64,000 bases of DNA from an uncultured Clostridia bacterium (GCA_947629335.1 CANRDI010000005.1:58151-122150), one strand, 5' to 3'; shown: positions 18,354 to 26,714, counted from the first letter of the stretch. Notes: generated from the sequence alone by a model not told the origin. Numbers and translations are program-made.

Positions 18354-18914
18354 CTATTTTGAGTCATCTGTTATATTTTTCATAAGTTTTTTCGGCAGCT
18401 TTTTTATCAGCAGCATCGCGCATATCCCCGTAAAAGCGCCGCCTATGATCGCGCTTGCGAGGAATATCGGCGTATATGCAAGGACAAATTTTGAGCCGTA
18501 AAACCCTACCGCCACCGTCATCTGCCCCGCGATATGAAAAACCGCTCCGCAAACTCCCGTAAACGGGAGATAATTTAAATCGTATCTTTGCCCGTCGGCA
18601 GAGCTTTTCGGAAACAGCTTTTGCACAACAGTCATCGCCGTACATGCCAGAACTCCTCCGACAAGCCCATAAACCGCGCTCATAAGCGAGCCTGTGATAA
18701 GCGCGGCAAGAAAACACCTTAGCACCGCGACAATGTACGCGTCATAGATCCGCCATTTCCCGCCTGCATACAAAATAAACATCGTCACGATATTTCCCAG
18801 TCCCACTCGTATTCCGGGTATAGGAACTATCGGCGGAAGCAGCGTTTCGAGAGCAGAAAGCGCTCCCGCAAAGCAGATAAAGACTGCTAAAAGCGTAATT
18901 TTCTTTACTGTCAT
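18354..18914 (-). CDS. Gx transporter family membrane protein
   Basis: About 186 residues with five or six membrane segments, of the family formerly labelled heptaprenyl diphosphate synthase component I and now called Gx transporter. The family block PPIVPIPGIRVGLGNIVTMF is near residue 25, and LPFTGVCGAVFHIAGQ near 115. The family resembles the substrate-binding parts of ECF-type transporters; the substrate is not established. The start at 18914 is chosen because the N-terminus then begins just before the first membrane segment. It precedes polA by 13 bases. Confidence 0.82.
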   Translation of the reverse strand: MTVKKITLLAVFICFAGALSALETLLPPIVPIPGIRVGLGNIVTMFILYAGGKWRIYDAYIVAVLRCFLAALITGSLMSAVYGLVGGVLACTAMTVVQKLFPKSSADGQRYDLNYLPFTGVCGAVFHIAGQMTVAVGFYGSKFVLAYTPIFLASAIIGGAFTGICAMLLIKKLPKKLMKNITDDSK

Positions 18915-18971
18915 AATCGTTTTCCGTTTTTGTGTAATTTTACAAACCGCCTGCTTACGGTTTAAGCGCAC

Positions 18972-19170
18972 TTCGTTTTGCTTTTGCTAAGAATAAGCGT
19001 TTTTTCGGCTGCGCCGTGATTTTTGCTGCGCGAAAGTCACTAACGTAACGAAATGGAGCTAACAGCCGCGTCAGCGGCACGGCGCATCCGCCCCAAGCGC
19101 ATTTTTGAACGTCCTAATGCAGCAAACCCTCTATTCGGTTTGAAAGCTGTACAAATCCTGCAAAATTATA
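18972..19170. other. Spacer with inverted GC-rich repeat
   Basis: No gene is seen. TGCGCCGTG (about 19008-19016) and CACGGCGCA (about 19078-19086) can pair over a 60-base loop, and an inner CCGCGTCAGCGG palindrome lies beside the right arm. The same CGGCGCCGTG...CACGGCGCCG plan recurs at about 58861-58947. Confidence 0.4.
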
Positions 19171-19503
19171 TCATGATATTGAGTTTTTGATTTCAAAAAG
19201 CCGTTCCTCGTCCCATACAAATCCTCCGTACTCGAAAACAACATCGTCATTGCAAAGCCCGCGTTTTGCCTGAATTGTCATTTCGTCAAGGAAGAACAAG
19301 GTTTTAAGCTGATTTCCGAGACTTTGCCTGACCTTTTGAAAAAGCCTGTTTGTAACGACATATTTTTCTTTTCCATAAGGAAAAATCACGAGATTTACAA
19401 ATGGAGAAAACTCCGCCGCAGGCTTGAATATCCCAAGGTATTTTTTCGGCAGATACTTTTTCACATCTGCATACGGAATGTTTTCTTTTATGATAATTTT
19501 CAC
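19171..19503 (-). CDS. Hypothetical protein, 110 residues
   Basis: I do not recognise the family. The protein is soluble, basic at the N-terminus (KKYLPKKYLGIF) and ends with a short acidic stretch. No signal peptide or membrane segment is seen. It follows the SF0329-family gene by 23 bases on the same strand and is probably co-transcribed with it and the membrane protein before that. Confidence 0.6.
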   Translation of the reverse strand: MKIIIKENIPYADVKKYLPKKYLGIFKPAAEFSPFVNLVIFPYGKEKYVVTNRLFQKVRQSLGNQLKTLFFLDEMTIQAKRGLCNDDVVFEYGGFVWDEERLFEIKNSIS

Positions 19504-19526
19504 AGCGCAAATTCCCCCGCATCAGC

Positions 19527-20015
19527 TCAGCGCATACCCTCCGCCAAAACGCGGATATTATAGAACGTTTGAAATACTTCATGTTCCTGTGAAACGGTTT
19601 CCGAGAGTTTTGAAAGCGTTCTTTTGCCTGTTCTTCTGTGAAGAATAGCAAGAATTCTCACAATCATATTTTCACTGTTCAGACTGTCTTCAATACTCTG
19701 ATTGTCAAACTCGTGAAACGCCTTGTAAAAGCACCTCTGATCAAACATTCCGTATTTTAACGCAGTACCGTCCATTAGCGGGAACTCATTGCAAAGCCTT
19801 ATTTCAAGCGTTTCATCTTTCGGCAGAAGATGTGCGTTACTCCACTGTTTATAATAACCGCCCGAAATAACTTCCTTTCCGTCAAGCAAAATTGACGCTC
19901 TCCCCTCATGGTCGGGACACTTGCTGTAAGACGCAACAAAATATCGTATCCTGCCCCTTAAACATTCGGCAAGATACTCGTTTTCAAGTTTGCTCCTTAT
20001 CTTAGTCCAGTTCAT
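19527..20015 (-). CDS. SF0329 family protein
   Basis: 162 residues. The N-terminus (MNWTKIRSKLENEYLAECLRG, then RASILLDGKEV) matches the small uncharacterised SF0329 family as I know it. The protein is soluble and has no recognisable catalytic motif. It starts two bases after the stop of the upstream membrane protein gene, which indicates translational coupling. Function is unknown. Confidence 0.65.
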   Translation of the reverse strand: MNWTKIRSKLENEYLAECLRGRIRYFVASYSKCPDHEGRASILLDGKEVISGGYYKQWSNAHLLPKDETLEIRLCNEFPLMDGTALKYGMFDQRCFYKAFHEFDNQSIEDSLNSENMIVRILAILHRRTGKRTLSKLSETVSQEHEVFQTFYNIRVLAEGMR

Positions 20016-20017
20016 TT

Positions 20018-20794
20018 TCAGTTCCTTTGATTTTGGATTTCCGAAATGTCTATCTCAGCCTTTATTATCGAAGGTTCTTCGGGCGCTCCGTTTAAAACGG
20101 CGTTCAGTTTTTTCGCAAGCTCCCGCATTTCACTTATCTGAGGCGCAGTCATTATCGGCATTTTTGCGTTTTCTCCCATGCCCTGAACAAAAGCTTCTCC
20201 TGTTTCAGAACCGACAGCGGATCTTTCCGAGCCTTTTCCGACGGATTTTTCCGCAGTTTTCCCTGCGGTTCTACCTGCCGTTCTCCCTGCCGTTCTCCCT
20301 GCCGTTCTTTTTCCGACAAAGTTAAAATCGTCTTTTTTCAATTTTTCAAAAGGAAAATCCTGTAAATAATCCCTCAAATATGCCGCGACCATTTCTGCAA
20401 CCGCCAAAACCGCGCCGCATATAGCCGCACTTGAAAACAAAAGGTACAAAAACCTCTCGTTTTCCGAACTTGAAAATCCGTTTACCGCTCCCGCCGCAGC
20501 AAGAATGATGTCTATAACGACCAGCGACGCTTTCGTCGTCATTTCCCCTCCTGCCGCAAAAAATGCTATGACAATATCAATGCCCGCACATACCGCGATC
20601 TGCATAAAACGATCCGTATCAAACACATATCCGAGTATCGCACAGGCTATACAGCCAATAAGATGAAAGAAAAAACAAAGCCGTATAAGCGCTCTCAGAC
20701 CCGCGCTTTTTTTCTTCTTGGACGCAAGAAAATCCTTTTCAATGTTTCCCGAAGTATCAAAATGTATTAACTTTTTCTTTGTCTTTTCAAACAT
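20018..20794 (-). CDS. Hypothetical membrane protein with TAGR repeats
   Basis: 258 residues of unknown function. Four membrane segments lie between about residues 30 and 150. The segment that follows holds four near-exact TAGR repeats (about 175-195) encoded by four 12-bp units at 20264-20311, a spot likely to vary in copy number. The C-terminus is soluble. ATG 20794 has AAAGAGG upstream and is preferred to the longer frame that starts at 20860. Confidence 0.6.
   Translation of the reverse strand: MFEKTKKKLIHFDTSGNIEKDFLASKKKKSAGLRALIRLCFFFHLIGCIACAILGYVFDTDRFMQIAVCAGIDIVIAFFAAGGEMTTKASLVVIDIILAAAGAVNGFSSSENERFLYLLFSSAAICGAVLAVAEMVAAYLRDYLQDFPFEKLKKDDFNFVGKRTAGRTAGRTAGRTAGKTAEKSVGKGSERSAVGSETGEAFVQGMGENAKMPIMTAPQISEMRELAKKLNAVLNGAPEEPSIIKAEIDISEIQNQRN
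20264..20311 (-). repeat. Four tandem 12-bp units inside a gene
   Basis: CTGCGGTTCTAC, CTGCCGTTCTCC twice, and CTGCCGTTCTTT on the plus strand. They encode the TAGR/TAGK repeats of the membrane protein at 20018-20794 on the minus strand, and the length keeps the frame. Confidence 0.85.
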
Positions 20795-20952
20795 CTCAAA
20801 AGCCTCTTTGATAATAAATAGTTTAATAACAGACAGCCGCCGAAACGCCGCCCTCGGCAAAACTTTTAACCGCCTCGGTCTTGCCTCAGCAGCGTTCGGA
20901 TCGGAAACGCTCTTAACGTTCAGCGACAGCCTGCACAGCGATTTTTAACGCA

Positions 20953-22872
20953 TCAGAGTTTTATTGCCTCAAGCTCGTTCAGCCACAGCGCCGCCTGCGC
21001 ATCGGACGGCATTCTCCAGTCGCCTCTCGGCGATAAAGACACCGAGCCGACCTTTACGCCGTCGGGCAGACAGCTTCTCTTAAACTGCTGAGCAAAAAAG
21101 CGCTTGTAAAACGTCTTTTCCCATTTGAGTATAACTTCTGCGGTATAGCTGTTTCCAAATGCGTATTTTGCAAGCCTGAAAACCTTTTTAGGCGAAAATC
21201 CCCAGCGTATGCCGTTGTACAGAAAGAAATCGTGCAGCTCGTAAGGTCCTACTATATCCTCTGTTTTCTGAGATATCTCTCCGTCCTTCGCCGGAAGAAG
21301 TTCGGGACTTACGGGAGTTTCAAGAATATCATTCAGTGCATTTTTAAGCTCGCTGTTCTCCGAAACGTTCATAAAATACCGAACGATATGCCTCGCTAAA
21401 GTTTTAGGCACAGAACAGTTTACTCCGTACATACTGATATGATCGCCGTTATAGGTAGCCCAGCCGAGCGCAAGCTCAGACAGATCGCCTGTTCCGACGA
21501 CGATCCCGTTTTTCTCGTTTGCAATGTCCATAAGAACTTGAGTGCGTTCTCTTGCCTGAGCGTTTTCATAGGCGATATTAAGCTCGCCGTCTTTATGTTC
21601 AATATCGCGCAGGTGGATATTTACCGCATCTGTTATATCTATTGTCTTAAACGTCACGCCGAGCGCTTCGCAAAGCCTCTCGGCATTTGATTTAGTTCGG
21701 CTCGTCGTCCCGAAACACGGCATTGAAACAGCGATAATATCGCTCATGGGACGATTTAAAAGCTTCATTGCCTCGACCGCCGCCAAAAGCGCAAGACAAC
21801 TGTCCAAGCCGCCTGATATCCCTATAACGGCGGCGGAAGTTCCGATGTGTTTCAGGCGCTTTGCAAGCCCGTGAGCCTGCATAGCGAGAATTTTTGCACA
21901 GCGCGAGTTCTTTTCGCTGTCCACCGTGGGAACAAACGGCATAGCCTCGATTTCCCTCGTAAGCTCCGTTTCCTCTGCCGATATTTCAAGCATTATCCTT
22001 CTCACAAACGCGCTTTTTTGACCGCATTCAAACGAGGTATTGCGAAGTCTCTCGGCATAAAGTTTTTTTACGTCTATCTCGGAAATAGTAAGACCCGTTG
22101 TATAAAGTTCGCTTTCCGCAAGAGCTTTTCCGTTTTCGGCTATCATTCTGTGACCGCCGAAAACAAGATCGACCGTGCTTTCTCCCTCGCCTGCCGAGGC
22201 GAAAACATACCCGCAGATAAGGCGCGCCGACTGTCCGATAATAAGGCTTTCGCGGTATTCGTCCTTTCCTATGGTCTCGTTTGACGCGGAAAGATTTGCG
22301 ATAATTGTCGCGCCGTTTAGAGCAAGGGAGACCGACGGGGGATTAGGCGTCCAGAGATCCTCGCATATCTCAGCTCCGAACGCAAGCTCCGGAAATCCCT
22401 CAAACTCAAATACGATATCAAGTCCAAACTGCACAAGTTCTCCTAAAACAAGCTCCTCGCTGTTCTCCACAGGCGCGGACGCAAACCAGCGCTTTTCGTA
22501 AAACTCGTTATAATTCGGCAAAAACTTTTTCGGAACAACTCCGCAAATCGAGCCATTCTGTATAACAACCGCGCAGTTATAGAGCTTTCCGTTTACTCTC
22601 AGCGGACAGCCGACGACGGTAAGCATATCGCTGTTTTCTGTGGAACAGATTATTTTTTTAAGGGCATTTTCCGCGCCGTTTAAAAGCGTCGGCTGAAAAA
22701 ACAAATCGCCGCAGGTATAACCTGTAATGCAAAGTTCGGGGAAAACAAGAATTTTTACCCGCTTCGACTTAGCTTCGTTTATGAGCTTAATTATTTCATC
22801 CGCGTTGTATTCACAGTCCGCGACCTTTATTTCCGGCGAAGCCGCCGCAGTTTTTACAAATCCGTCAAACAT
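20953..22872 (-). CDS. nadE: Glutamine-dependent NAD+ synthetase
   Basis: Two-domain enzyme for the last step of NAD synthesis (deamido-NAD + glutamine + ATP to NAD), 639 residues, the long glutamine-using form. The N-terminal nitrilase-like glutaminase has its Glu-Lys-Cys triad in FPELCITGY (near 46), PKKFLPNYNEFYEKRWF (near 115) and GAEICEDLW (near 170). The synthetase domain has the PP-loop GISGGLDSCLALL near residue 355. Start ATG 22872 follows GGAGAAG. A promoter (TTGAAT-17-TATAAT) lies at 22945-22973. The stop is 93 bases before the next gene downstream. Confidence 0.96.
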   Translation of the reverse strand: MFDGFVKTAAASPEIKVADCEYNADEIIKLINEAKSKRVKILVFPELCITGYTCGDLFFQPTLLNGAENALKKIICSTENSDMLTVVGCPLRVNGKLYNCAVVIQNGSICGVVPKKFLPNYNEFYEKRWFASAPVENSEELVLGELVQFGLDIVFEFEGFPELAFGAEICEDLWTPNPPSVSLALNGATIIANLSASNETIGKDEYRESLIIGQSARLICGYVFASAGEGESTVDLVFGGHRMIAENGKALAESELYTTGLTISEIDVKKLYAERLRNTSFECGQKSAFVRRIMLEISAEETELTREIEAMPFVPTVDSEKNSRCAKILAMQAHGLAKRLKHIGTSAAVIGISGGLDSCLALLAAVEAMKLLNRPMSDIIAVSMPCFGTTSRTKSNAERLCEALGVTFKTIDITDAVNIHLRDIEHKDGELNIAYENAQARERTQVLMDIANEKNGIVVGTGDLSELALGWATYNGDHISMYGVNCSVPKTLARHIVRYFMNVSENSELKNALNDILETPVSPELLPAKDGEISQKTEDIVGPYELHDFFLYNGIRWGFSPKKVFRLAKYAFGNSYTAEVILKWEKTFYKRFFAQQFKRSCLPDGVKVGSVSLSPRGDWRMPSDAQAALWLNELEAIKL

Positions 22873-22944
22873 ATTTCTTCTCCCGTATATTTTTAAAAAC
22901 ACATTGTGCATTTTCGATCTTTTACAAACCAATATTCATTTTAT

Positions 22945-22973
22945 ATTATACACCATTCGAGGGGAAAATTCAA
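22945..22973 (-). promoter_or_regulatory. nadE promoter
   Basis: Minus strand: TTGAAT (22973-22968), 17-base spacer, TATAAT (22950-22945), with a TG just before the -10. It lies about 75 bases before the nadE start. Confidence 0.75.
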
Positions 22974-23085
22974 GGGGAAAAAGAAAAAAGGGGAGAAATC
23001 CCCTGTTTGTATAAAATACCTCACCGATTATTCTTTCGGACAGCCATTGTTTGAGCAAAAGGAAAAGGCGAAAAATAAAAGCAGG

Positions 23086-23127
23086 CTTTCTCAACAGCCT
23101 GAATTTTGACTTTTTATACAGTCTGAT
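23086..23127. repeat. Dispersed 42-bp repeat, copy 1
   Basis: Matches 55070-55111 in 39 of 42 bases. The shared stretch runs from CTTT-TCAACAGCCTGA to TTATACAGTCTGAT. Both copies are in intergenic DNA, and the similarity stops abruptly on both sides, which suits a mobile-element end or MITE-like remnant. Confidence 0.7.
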
Positions 23128-23188
23128 AAAATGGCGGTAAATTACGGAGAAAAGCAAAAATACGCATAGATCCTGTTTGGATAATATC

Positions 23189-23221
23189 AAACGCGCCCCG
23201 CTTTGAAAGTAAGGCGCGTTT
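23189..23221 (-). terminator. Hairpin downstream of yebC
   Basis: AAACGCGCC and GGCGCGTTT form a 9-bp stem about 40 bases after the yebC stop. T-rich sequence flanks both sides, so it may be bidirectional. Confidence 0.5.
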
Positions 23222-23259
23222 GTTTATACTATTTTGTACTAATTTGTACTAAATCAACT

Positions 23260-24012
23260 TCAGTCCTCGTCCGCCGTTTCCGGCTCGTCCCAGTTATGCC
23301 AAACGTTCTGAACGTCGTCGTTGTCATCGAGTGCTTCAAGAAGAAGTCCCATTTTCTTCAGCTGGTCTTCATCTGTAAGCGTCGTGTATGTTGACGGCAC
23401 TTGCTCGGCCTCTGCGGAAATAACGTCATATCCGCGCTTTCTCAGCTCCGCAGCAACATTGTCCACCTCGTTCGGGTCTGTCGTTATCTCAACAACTCCG
23501 TCCTCAAACGCAAAATCGTCCGCTCCCGATTCGAGAATGTCCTCCATTGCCTTGTCCTCGTCAATATCGCCGTCCTCGTTGTTAAGGACAATAACGCCCT
23601 TTAACGAGAACATAAACGATACGCAGCCCGTTGTTCCCATATTGCCGCCGAATTTGTCGAAATAATGGCGAACTTCACCCGCGGTGCGGTTTCTGTTGTC
23701 TGTCAGGCAGTCCACTATGACCGCAACTCCGCCCGGTCCATAACCCTCGTAAACGCAGTTTTCATAGTCGTTTTTCTCCGCGTCGCCTGCCGCTTTTTTC
23801 AGCAGACGGTCTATGTTGTCATTTGGAATGTTATTCGATTTTGCTTTCTGAACAAGCGCGGCAAGTTTAGAGTTGTTGGCAGGGTCGGCGCTTCCCGTTT
23901 CCTTTATGCACACAAGTATTTCGCGGCTTATCTTTGTGAACACCTTTGCGCGCGCGCCGTCCTTTTCACCCTTTTTGCGCTTTATCGTACTCCATTTTGA
24001 ATGTCCCGACAT
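23260..24012 (-). CDS. yebC: YebC/PmpR-family protein
   Basis: 250-residue YebC/TACO1 family protein. The N-terminal hallmark MSGHSKWSTIKRKKG is complete, and the family blocks NNSKLAALVQKAKSNNIPND and YEGYGPGGVAVIVDCLTDN follow. The family was long called a transcription regulator; recent work on relatives links it to translation of difficult peptide stretches. ATG 24012 has GGAGAA upstream. A full consensus promoter is at 24071-24099, back to back with the promoter of the cassette-like array. Confidence 0.95.
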   Translation of the reverse strand: MSGHSKWSTIKRKKGEKDGARAKVFTKISREILVCIKETGSADPANNSKLAALVQKAKSNNIPNDNIDRLLKKAAGDAEKNDYENCVYEGYGPGGVAVIVDCLTDNRNRTAGEVRHYFDKFGGNMGTTGCVSFMFSLKGVIVLNNEDGDIDEDKAMEDILESGADDFAFEDGVVEITTDPNEVDNVAAELRKRGYDVISAEAEQVPSTYTTLTDEDQLKKMGLLLEALDDNDDVQNVWHNWDEPETADED

Positions 24013-24070
24013 AATATTCTCCTTTTTCGATATGTTAAATTTTAATGCTGTTAAAAAACACCTAAGATAT

Positions 24071-24099
24071 ATTATACAACATTTTTCCCGACTTGTCAA
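24071..24099 (-). promoter_or_regulatory. yebC promoter, full consensus
   Basis: Minus strand: TTGACA (24099-24094), 17-base spacer, TATAAT (24076-24071). The spacer string TCGGGAAAAATGTTG is nearly the same as in the ppa promoter at 32780-32808. Confidence 0.85.
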
Positions 24100-24114
24100 T
24101 AATTTTTCTTACGC

Positions 24115-24143
24115 TTGACAAAAACGTCATATTGTGGTATCAT
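24115..24143 (+). promoter_or_regulatory. Promoter in front of the cassette-like gene array
   Basis: TTGACA (24115-24120), 17-base spacer, TATCAT (24138-24143). It lies 14 bases before half-repeat R0 and should drive the VOC gene and probably the co-oriented genes after it. No other strong promoter was seen before the genes at 24663-27553. Confidence 0.85.
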
Positions 24144-24156
24144 AGAGTTGATAATA

Positions 24157-24200
24157 GGCGTATTGCAAGTAAAATAAATCGGAATTTATGGAGGCAACTA
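24157..24200 (+). repeat. Intergenic repeat R0, right half only
   Basis: Starts at GGCGT and reads GGCGT-ATTGCA...TAAATCGGAATTTATGGAGG, matching only the right half of the full elements R1-R3. The unmatched left side is promoter DNA. The GGAGG at its end is the ribosome site of the VOC gene. Confidence 0.75.
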
Positions 24201-24201
24201 C

Positions 24202-24585
24202 ATGAAAATAGAGCATATTGCAATGTATGTCAAAGATATCGAGCAGGTCAGAGATTTCTTTGTTAAATATCTCGACGGAAAATCTAATGACGGATATCAT
24301 AATCCACAAACAGATTTTCGTTCTTACTTCATATCTTTTGATAACGGTGCAAGATTGGAAATAATGAATAAGCCCGACTTGGTGGATGAAGAAAAATCTC
24401 TGAATCGTACAGGCTTCATTCACATTGCGTTTTCAGTTGGAAGTAAAGATCGTGTTAATGAACTAACACAATTATTACAGAATGATGGATATCATGTTGT
24501 GAGCGGTCCACGAACTACCGGAGATGGATACTATGAAAGTTGTGTTGTTGTAGTTGAAGGAAATCAAATAGAGATCACTGTTTGA
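24202..24585 (+). CDS. VOC (glyoxalase/bleomycin resistance) family protein
   Basis: 127-residue single VOC domain: MKIEHIAMYVKDIEQVRDFF at the start and GFIHIAFSVGS near residue 73, giving the two beta-alpha-beta units with metal-ligand His and Glu positions (H5, E53-like, H75, E122-like). Members are glyoxalases, dioxygenases or antibiotic-binding proteins; the substrate is not deducible. GGAGG precedes ATG 24202. First gene after the promoter at 24115-24143. Base composition is visibly lower in GC than yebC beside it. Confidence 0.85.
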   Translation: MKIEHIAMYVKDIEQVRDFFVKYLDGKSNDGYHNPQTDFRSYFISFDNGARLEIMNKPDLVDEEKSLNRTGFIHIAFSVGSKDRVNELTQLLQNDGYHVVSGPRTTGDGYYESCVVVVEGNQIEITV

Positions 24586-24654
24586 TAAATTCTGATTTAC
24601 ATAAAAACTCTTTTTAAGGGCGTTACAGATAAGACAAATCAGGATTTAAAGGAG
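24586..24654 (+). repeat. Intergenic repeat R1, full element
   Basis: Fills the gap from the VOC stop to the next ribosome site. The left arm AAATTCTGATTT pairs with the right arm AAATCAGGATTT over 12 positions (one G-T). The core is ACTCTTTTTAAGGGCGTT. It aligns with R2 and R3 end to end. Confidence 0.85.
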
Positions 24655-24662
24655 CGTTTGCT

Positions 24663-25289
24663 ATGGAGTTCTACGAAGCTGTAAACAACAGAAAAACTGT
24701 TCGTGAGTTTGAAGATGAACCTATCCCAACACAAATTATTGAAAGAATAATAGCCGCTGCGTTCAAAGCGCCTACAAATGATCATATGAGAGACTGGCAT
24801 TTTATAATTGTCAGAGATAAAAATGTCACGGCTAAACTGCTTGACATCATACCTAAAGGAATATCTGACGATGACATGGAAGCATTGATTAAGGATTGGA
24901 ATTTGAGCGACAACTTACAGCAGGAATGTTACCGAAACGCTGTTCCAAAGCAATACAGAATGCTGTTTGAAGCGTCTGCAATAATTATTCCTTTGCTTAA
25001 ACAAAATACCGATATTCTTCACCCTGATAATATTTCACATCTCAATGGTTTTGCATCTATCTGGTGCAGTATAGAAAATATATTTCTTTCCGCAACGGCA
25101 GAGGGATACGGCTGCAATTTAAGAGTACCTCTCGGAAACGAAGAAGAATATGCAAGAGATGTTCTCGGATTTCCAAACGATTACTTTATGCCTTGCTTTA
25201 TCGGAATCGGCAAACCGAAAAAAGGAATATCCCCTGTAAAGCAGAAGGAAATTTGTATTAAAGAAAGAATACATTGGGAAAAATTCTGA
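24663..25289 (+). CDS. Nitroreductase family protein
   Basis: 208-residue flavin (FMN) nitroreductase-like protein. The N-terminal motif NNRKTVREFEDEPIP (family RxxxRxF pattern) and AAFKAPTNDHMRDWHFIIV are seen; a GYGCNLRVPLGNEEEY block near residue 145 fits the FMN-binding half. Such enzymes reduce nitro, quinone or flavin substrates with NAD(P)H. The substrate is unknown. It is the second unit of the array, flanked by full repeats R1 and R2, with its own AAAGGAG ribosome site. Confidence 0.85.
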   Translation: MEFYEAVNNRKTVREFEDEPIPTQIIERIIAAAFKAPTNDHMRDWHFIIVRDKNVTAKLLDIIPKGISDDDMEALIKDWNLSDNLQQECYRNAVPKQYRMLFEASAIIIPLLKQNTDILHPDNISHLNGFASIWCSIENIFLSATAEGYGCNLRVPLGNEEEYARDVLGFPNDYFMPCFIGIGKPKKGISPVKQKEICIKERIHWEKF

Positions 25290-25348
25290 TTTACACCAAA
25301 ACTCTTTTAAGGGTGTTGCAGGCAAGATAAATCGGAAGTTAGCAGAGG
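25281..25348 (+). repeat. Intergenic repeat R2, full element
   Basis: Begins inside the last codons of the nitroreductase gene and ends at the GNAT ribosome site. Left arm AAATTCTGATTTA, right arm TAAATCGGAAGTT. In this copy an inner ACACC also pairs with GGTGT. Confidence 0.85.
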
Positions 25349-25357
25349 TATAATGTT

Positions 25358-25792
25358 ATGATAAGAGAAATTGAAAAAAATGATATTGACGGTCTTTTGT
25401 CGCTTTATATGCAATTGCACGACAATCCGTTTCCCGATAAAGACGATAGGGTTATTTCAATATGGAACAGTATTCTTAATGACAAAAATCATCATATAAT
25501 CGTTGCAGATGAAAACGGTATTTTAGTATCTTCTTGTGTATGCGTTATTATTCCGAATTTGACGCATGAACAGCGTCCATACGCTCTTATCGAAAACGTT
25601 ATTACCGACAAAAATTACAGGAAAAAAGGTTATGCGACGGCTTGTCTGAATTTTGCAAAAGAAATTGCTCAGCGCGAAAATTGCTACAAGATGATGTTGC
25701 TGACCGGCTCAAAAAGTAAAGATACCCTTAATTTTTATGAACAAGCGGGATATAACAAGAATGATAAGACAGCTTTTATACAATGGCTGTAA
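25358..25792 (+). CDS. GNAT-family N-acetyltransferase
   Basis: 144-residue single GNAT domain. The acetyl-CoA motif is seen as VITDKNYRKKGYATACL near residue 88 (RxxGxA type), followed by a helix and the late block LNFYEQAGYNKND typical of the family. It should transfer an acetyl group to an amine; the substrate is unknown. Third unit of the array, bounded by full repeats R2 and R3. Ribosome site AGAGG. Confidence 0.87.
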   Translation: MIREIEKNDIDGLLSLYMQLHDNPFPDKDDRVISIWNSILNDKNHHIIVADENGILVSSCVCVIIPNLTHEQRPYALIENVITDKNYRKKGYATACLNFAKEIAQRENCYKMMLLTGSKSKDTLNFYEQAGYNKNDKTAFIQWL

Positions 25793-25858
25793 ATTACGAT
25801 TTACATAAAAACTCTTTTTAAGGGCGTTGCAGATAAGGTAAATCGGGGGTTGTGGAGG
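25791..25858 (+). repeat. Intergenic repeat R3, full element
   Basis: Left arm CGATTTAC pairs perfectly with right arm GTAAATCG. Compared with R1 the pair T-A is replaced by C-G, a compensatory change. Core ACTCTTTTTAAGGGCGTT is identical to R1. Confidence 0.85.
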
Positions 25859-25867
25859 AAATTGATT

Positions 25868-26260
25868 ATGGCTATTTCAAAGATAAAGGCAGTATTTGCA
25901 GCAAACATACAAGAACTTTGGAGCATTGTCACCTCTTTGGAAAACTATCAATGGAGAAGCGACCTTAGCAGAATAGAAGTGCTGAATGAAAAACAGTTTG
26001 TTGAATATACGAAAGAAGGATTTCCTACAACATTTACGATTACTGCAACAGAGATATATAAGCGTTGGGAATTTGATATGGAAAACAGTAATATGCGCGG
26101 ACATTGGATCGGTACTTTTTGTGAAATAGACGGGCACACTGAAATTGTTTTTACAGAAGAGGTGACTGCAAAGAAATGGTTTATGAAACCTTTTGTAAAA
26201 TTATTTCTGAAAAAACAGCAGAACCAATATATAGCTGATTTGAAAAAAGCATTGCAGTAG
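25868..26260 (+). CDS. SRPBCC-fold (polyketide cyclase/START-like) protein
   Basis: 130-residue protein with the SRPBCC pattern: IKAVFAANIQELWSIVTSLE at the N-terminus, central strands (TFTITATEIYKRWEF) and a long C-terminal helix ending KKQQNQYIADLKKAL. These proteins bind hydrophobic ligands in a helix-grip pocket; the ligand is unknown. ATG 25868 with GTGGAGG upstream is preferred over the ATG at 25850. Fourth unit of the array. Confidence 0.8.
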   Translation: MAISKIKAVFAANIQELWSIVTSLENYQWRSDLSRIEVLNEKQFVEYTKEGFPTTFTITATEIYKRWEFDMENSNMRGHWIGTFCEIDGHTEIVFTEEVTAKKWFMKPFVKLFLKKQQNQYIADLKKALQ

Positions 26261-26261
26261 T

Positions 26262-26293
26262 AAAATTATGATTTACACAAAAAACTCTTTTGA
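26262..26293 (+). repeat. Intergenic repeat R4, left half only
   Basis: AAATTATGATTTACACAAAAAACTCTTTT matches the left arm and left core of R1-R3, then similarity stops. No matching right half precedes the next gene. Confidence 0.75.
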
Positions 26294-26322
26294 AGAAATA
26301 AACAGTTGGGACAGTGAACGAA

Positions 26323-26706
26323 ATGAGTAAAATTATAGCTGCCTGCGGAAATGATTGTTCTGCGTGTCCGAGATATACTGCGCACCCGTATGAAAAAACA
26401 GAAGATGAACTGCGGCATACAGCCGAACTATGGATGAAAATCGGATACCGCAATGAGATCGTATCTAATGAAGAGATATCCTGTTTGGGCTGTAAGCCGG
26501 AGAATTGGTGCAGATATAGGATCGTAAAGTGCTGTGGGGAGAGAAACATTAAAAACTGCGCAGAATGTTCGGAATATCCCTGTGAGAAATTGAAAGAATG
26601 TTTTGAGGTTACAAAATCGTTTGAACCAACGTGCCGCAAGGTCTGTACAGACGAAGAATATGAGCGGTTAAAGAAAGCGTTTTTTGAAAAAGAAAAGAAC
26701 TTATAA
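26323..26706 (+). CDS. DUF3795 cysteine-rich protein
   Basis: 127-residue protein with the DUF3795 cysteine pattern: ACGNDCSACPRY at the start, CLGCKPENWC and VKCC in the middle, NCAECSEYPCEKL and a final CRKVC. The many cysteines suggest a zinc or Fe-S site. Function is not known. ATG 26323 is preferred to GTG 26314. It lies between half-repeats R4 and R5 together with the next gene. Confidence 0.8.
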   Translation: MSKIIAACGNDCSACPRYTAHPYEKTEDELRHTAELWMKIGYRNEIVSNEEISCLGCKPENWCRYRIVKCCGERNIKNCAECSEYPCEKLKECFEVTKSFEPTCRKVCTDEEYERLKKAFFEKEKNL

Positions 26707-26714
26707 ATTTTCAT

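Larger units (their letters stand above)
22974..23259. other. Spacer between nadE and yebC
   Basis: No gene is seen. It contains a GGGGAGAAATCCCC hairpin near 22992, one copy of a 42-bp dispersed repeat at 23086-23127, and the hairpin at 23189-23221. Confidence 0.55.
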
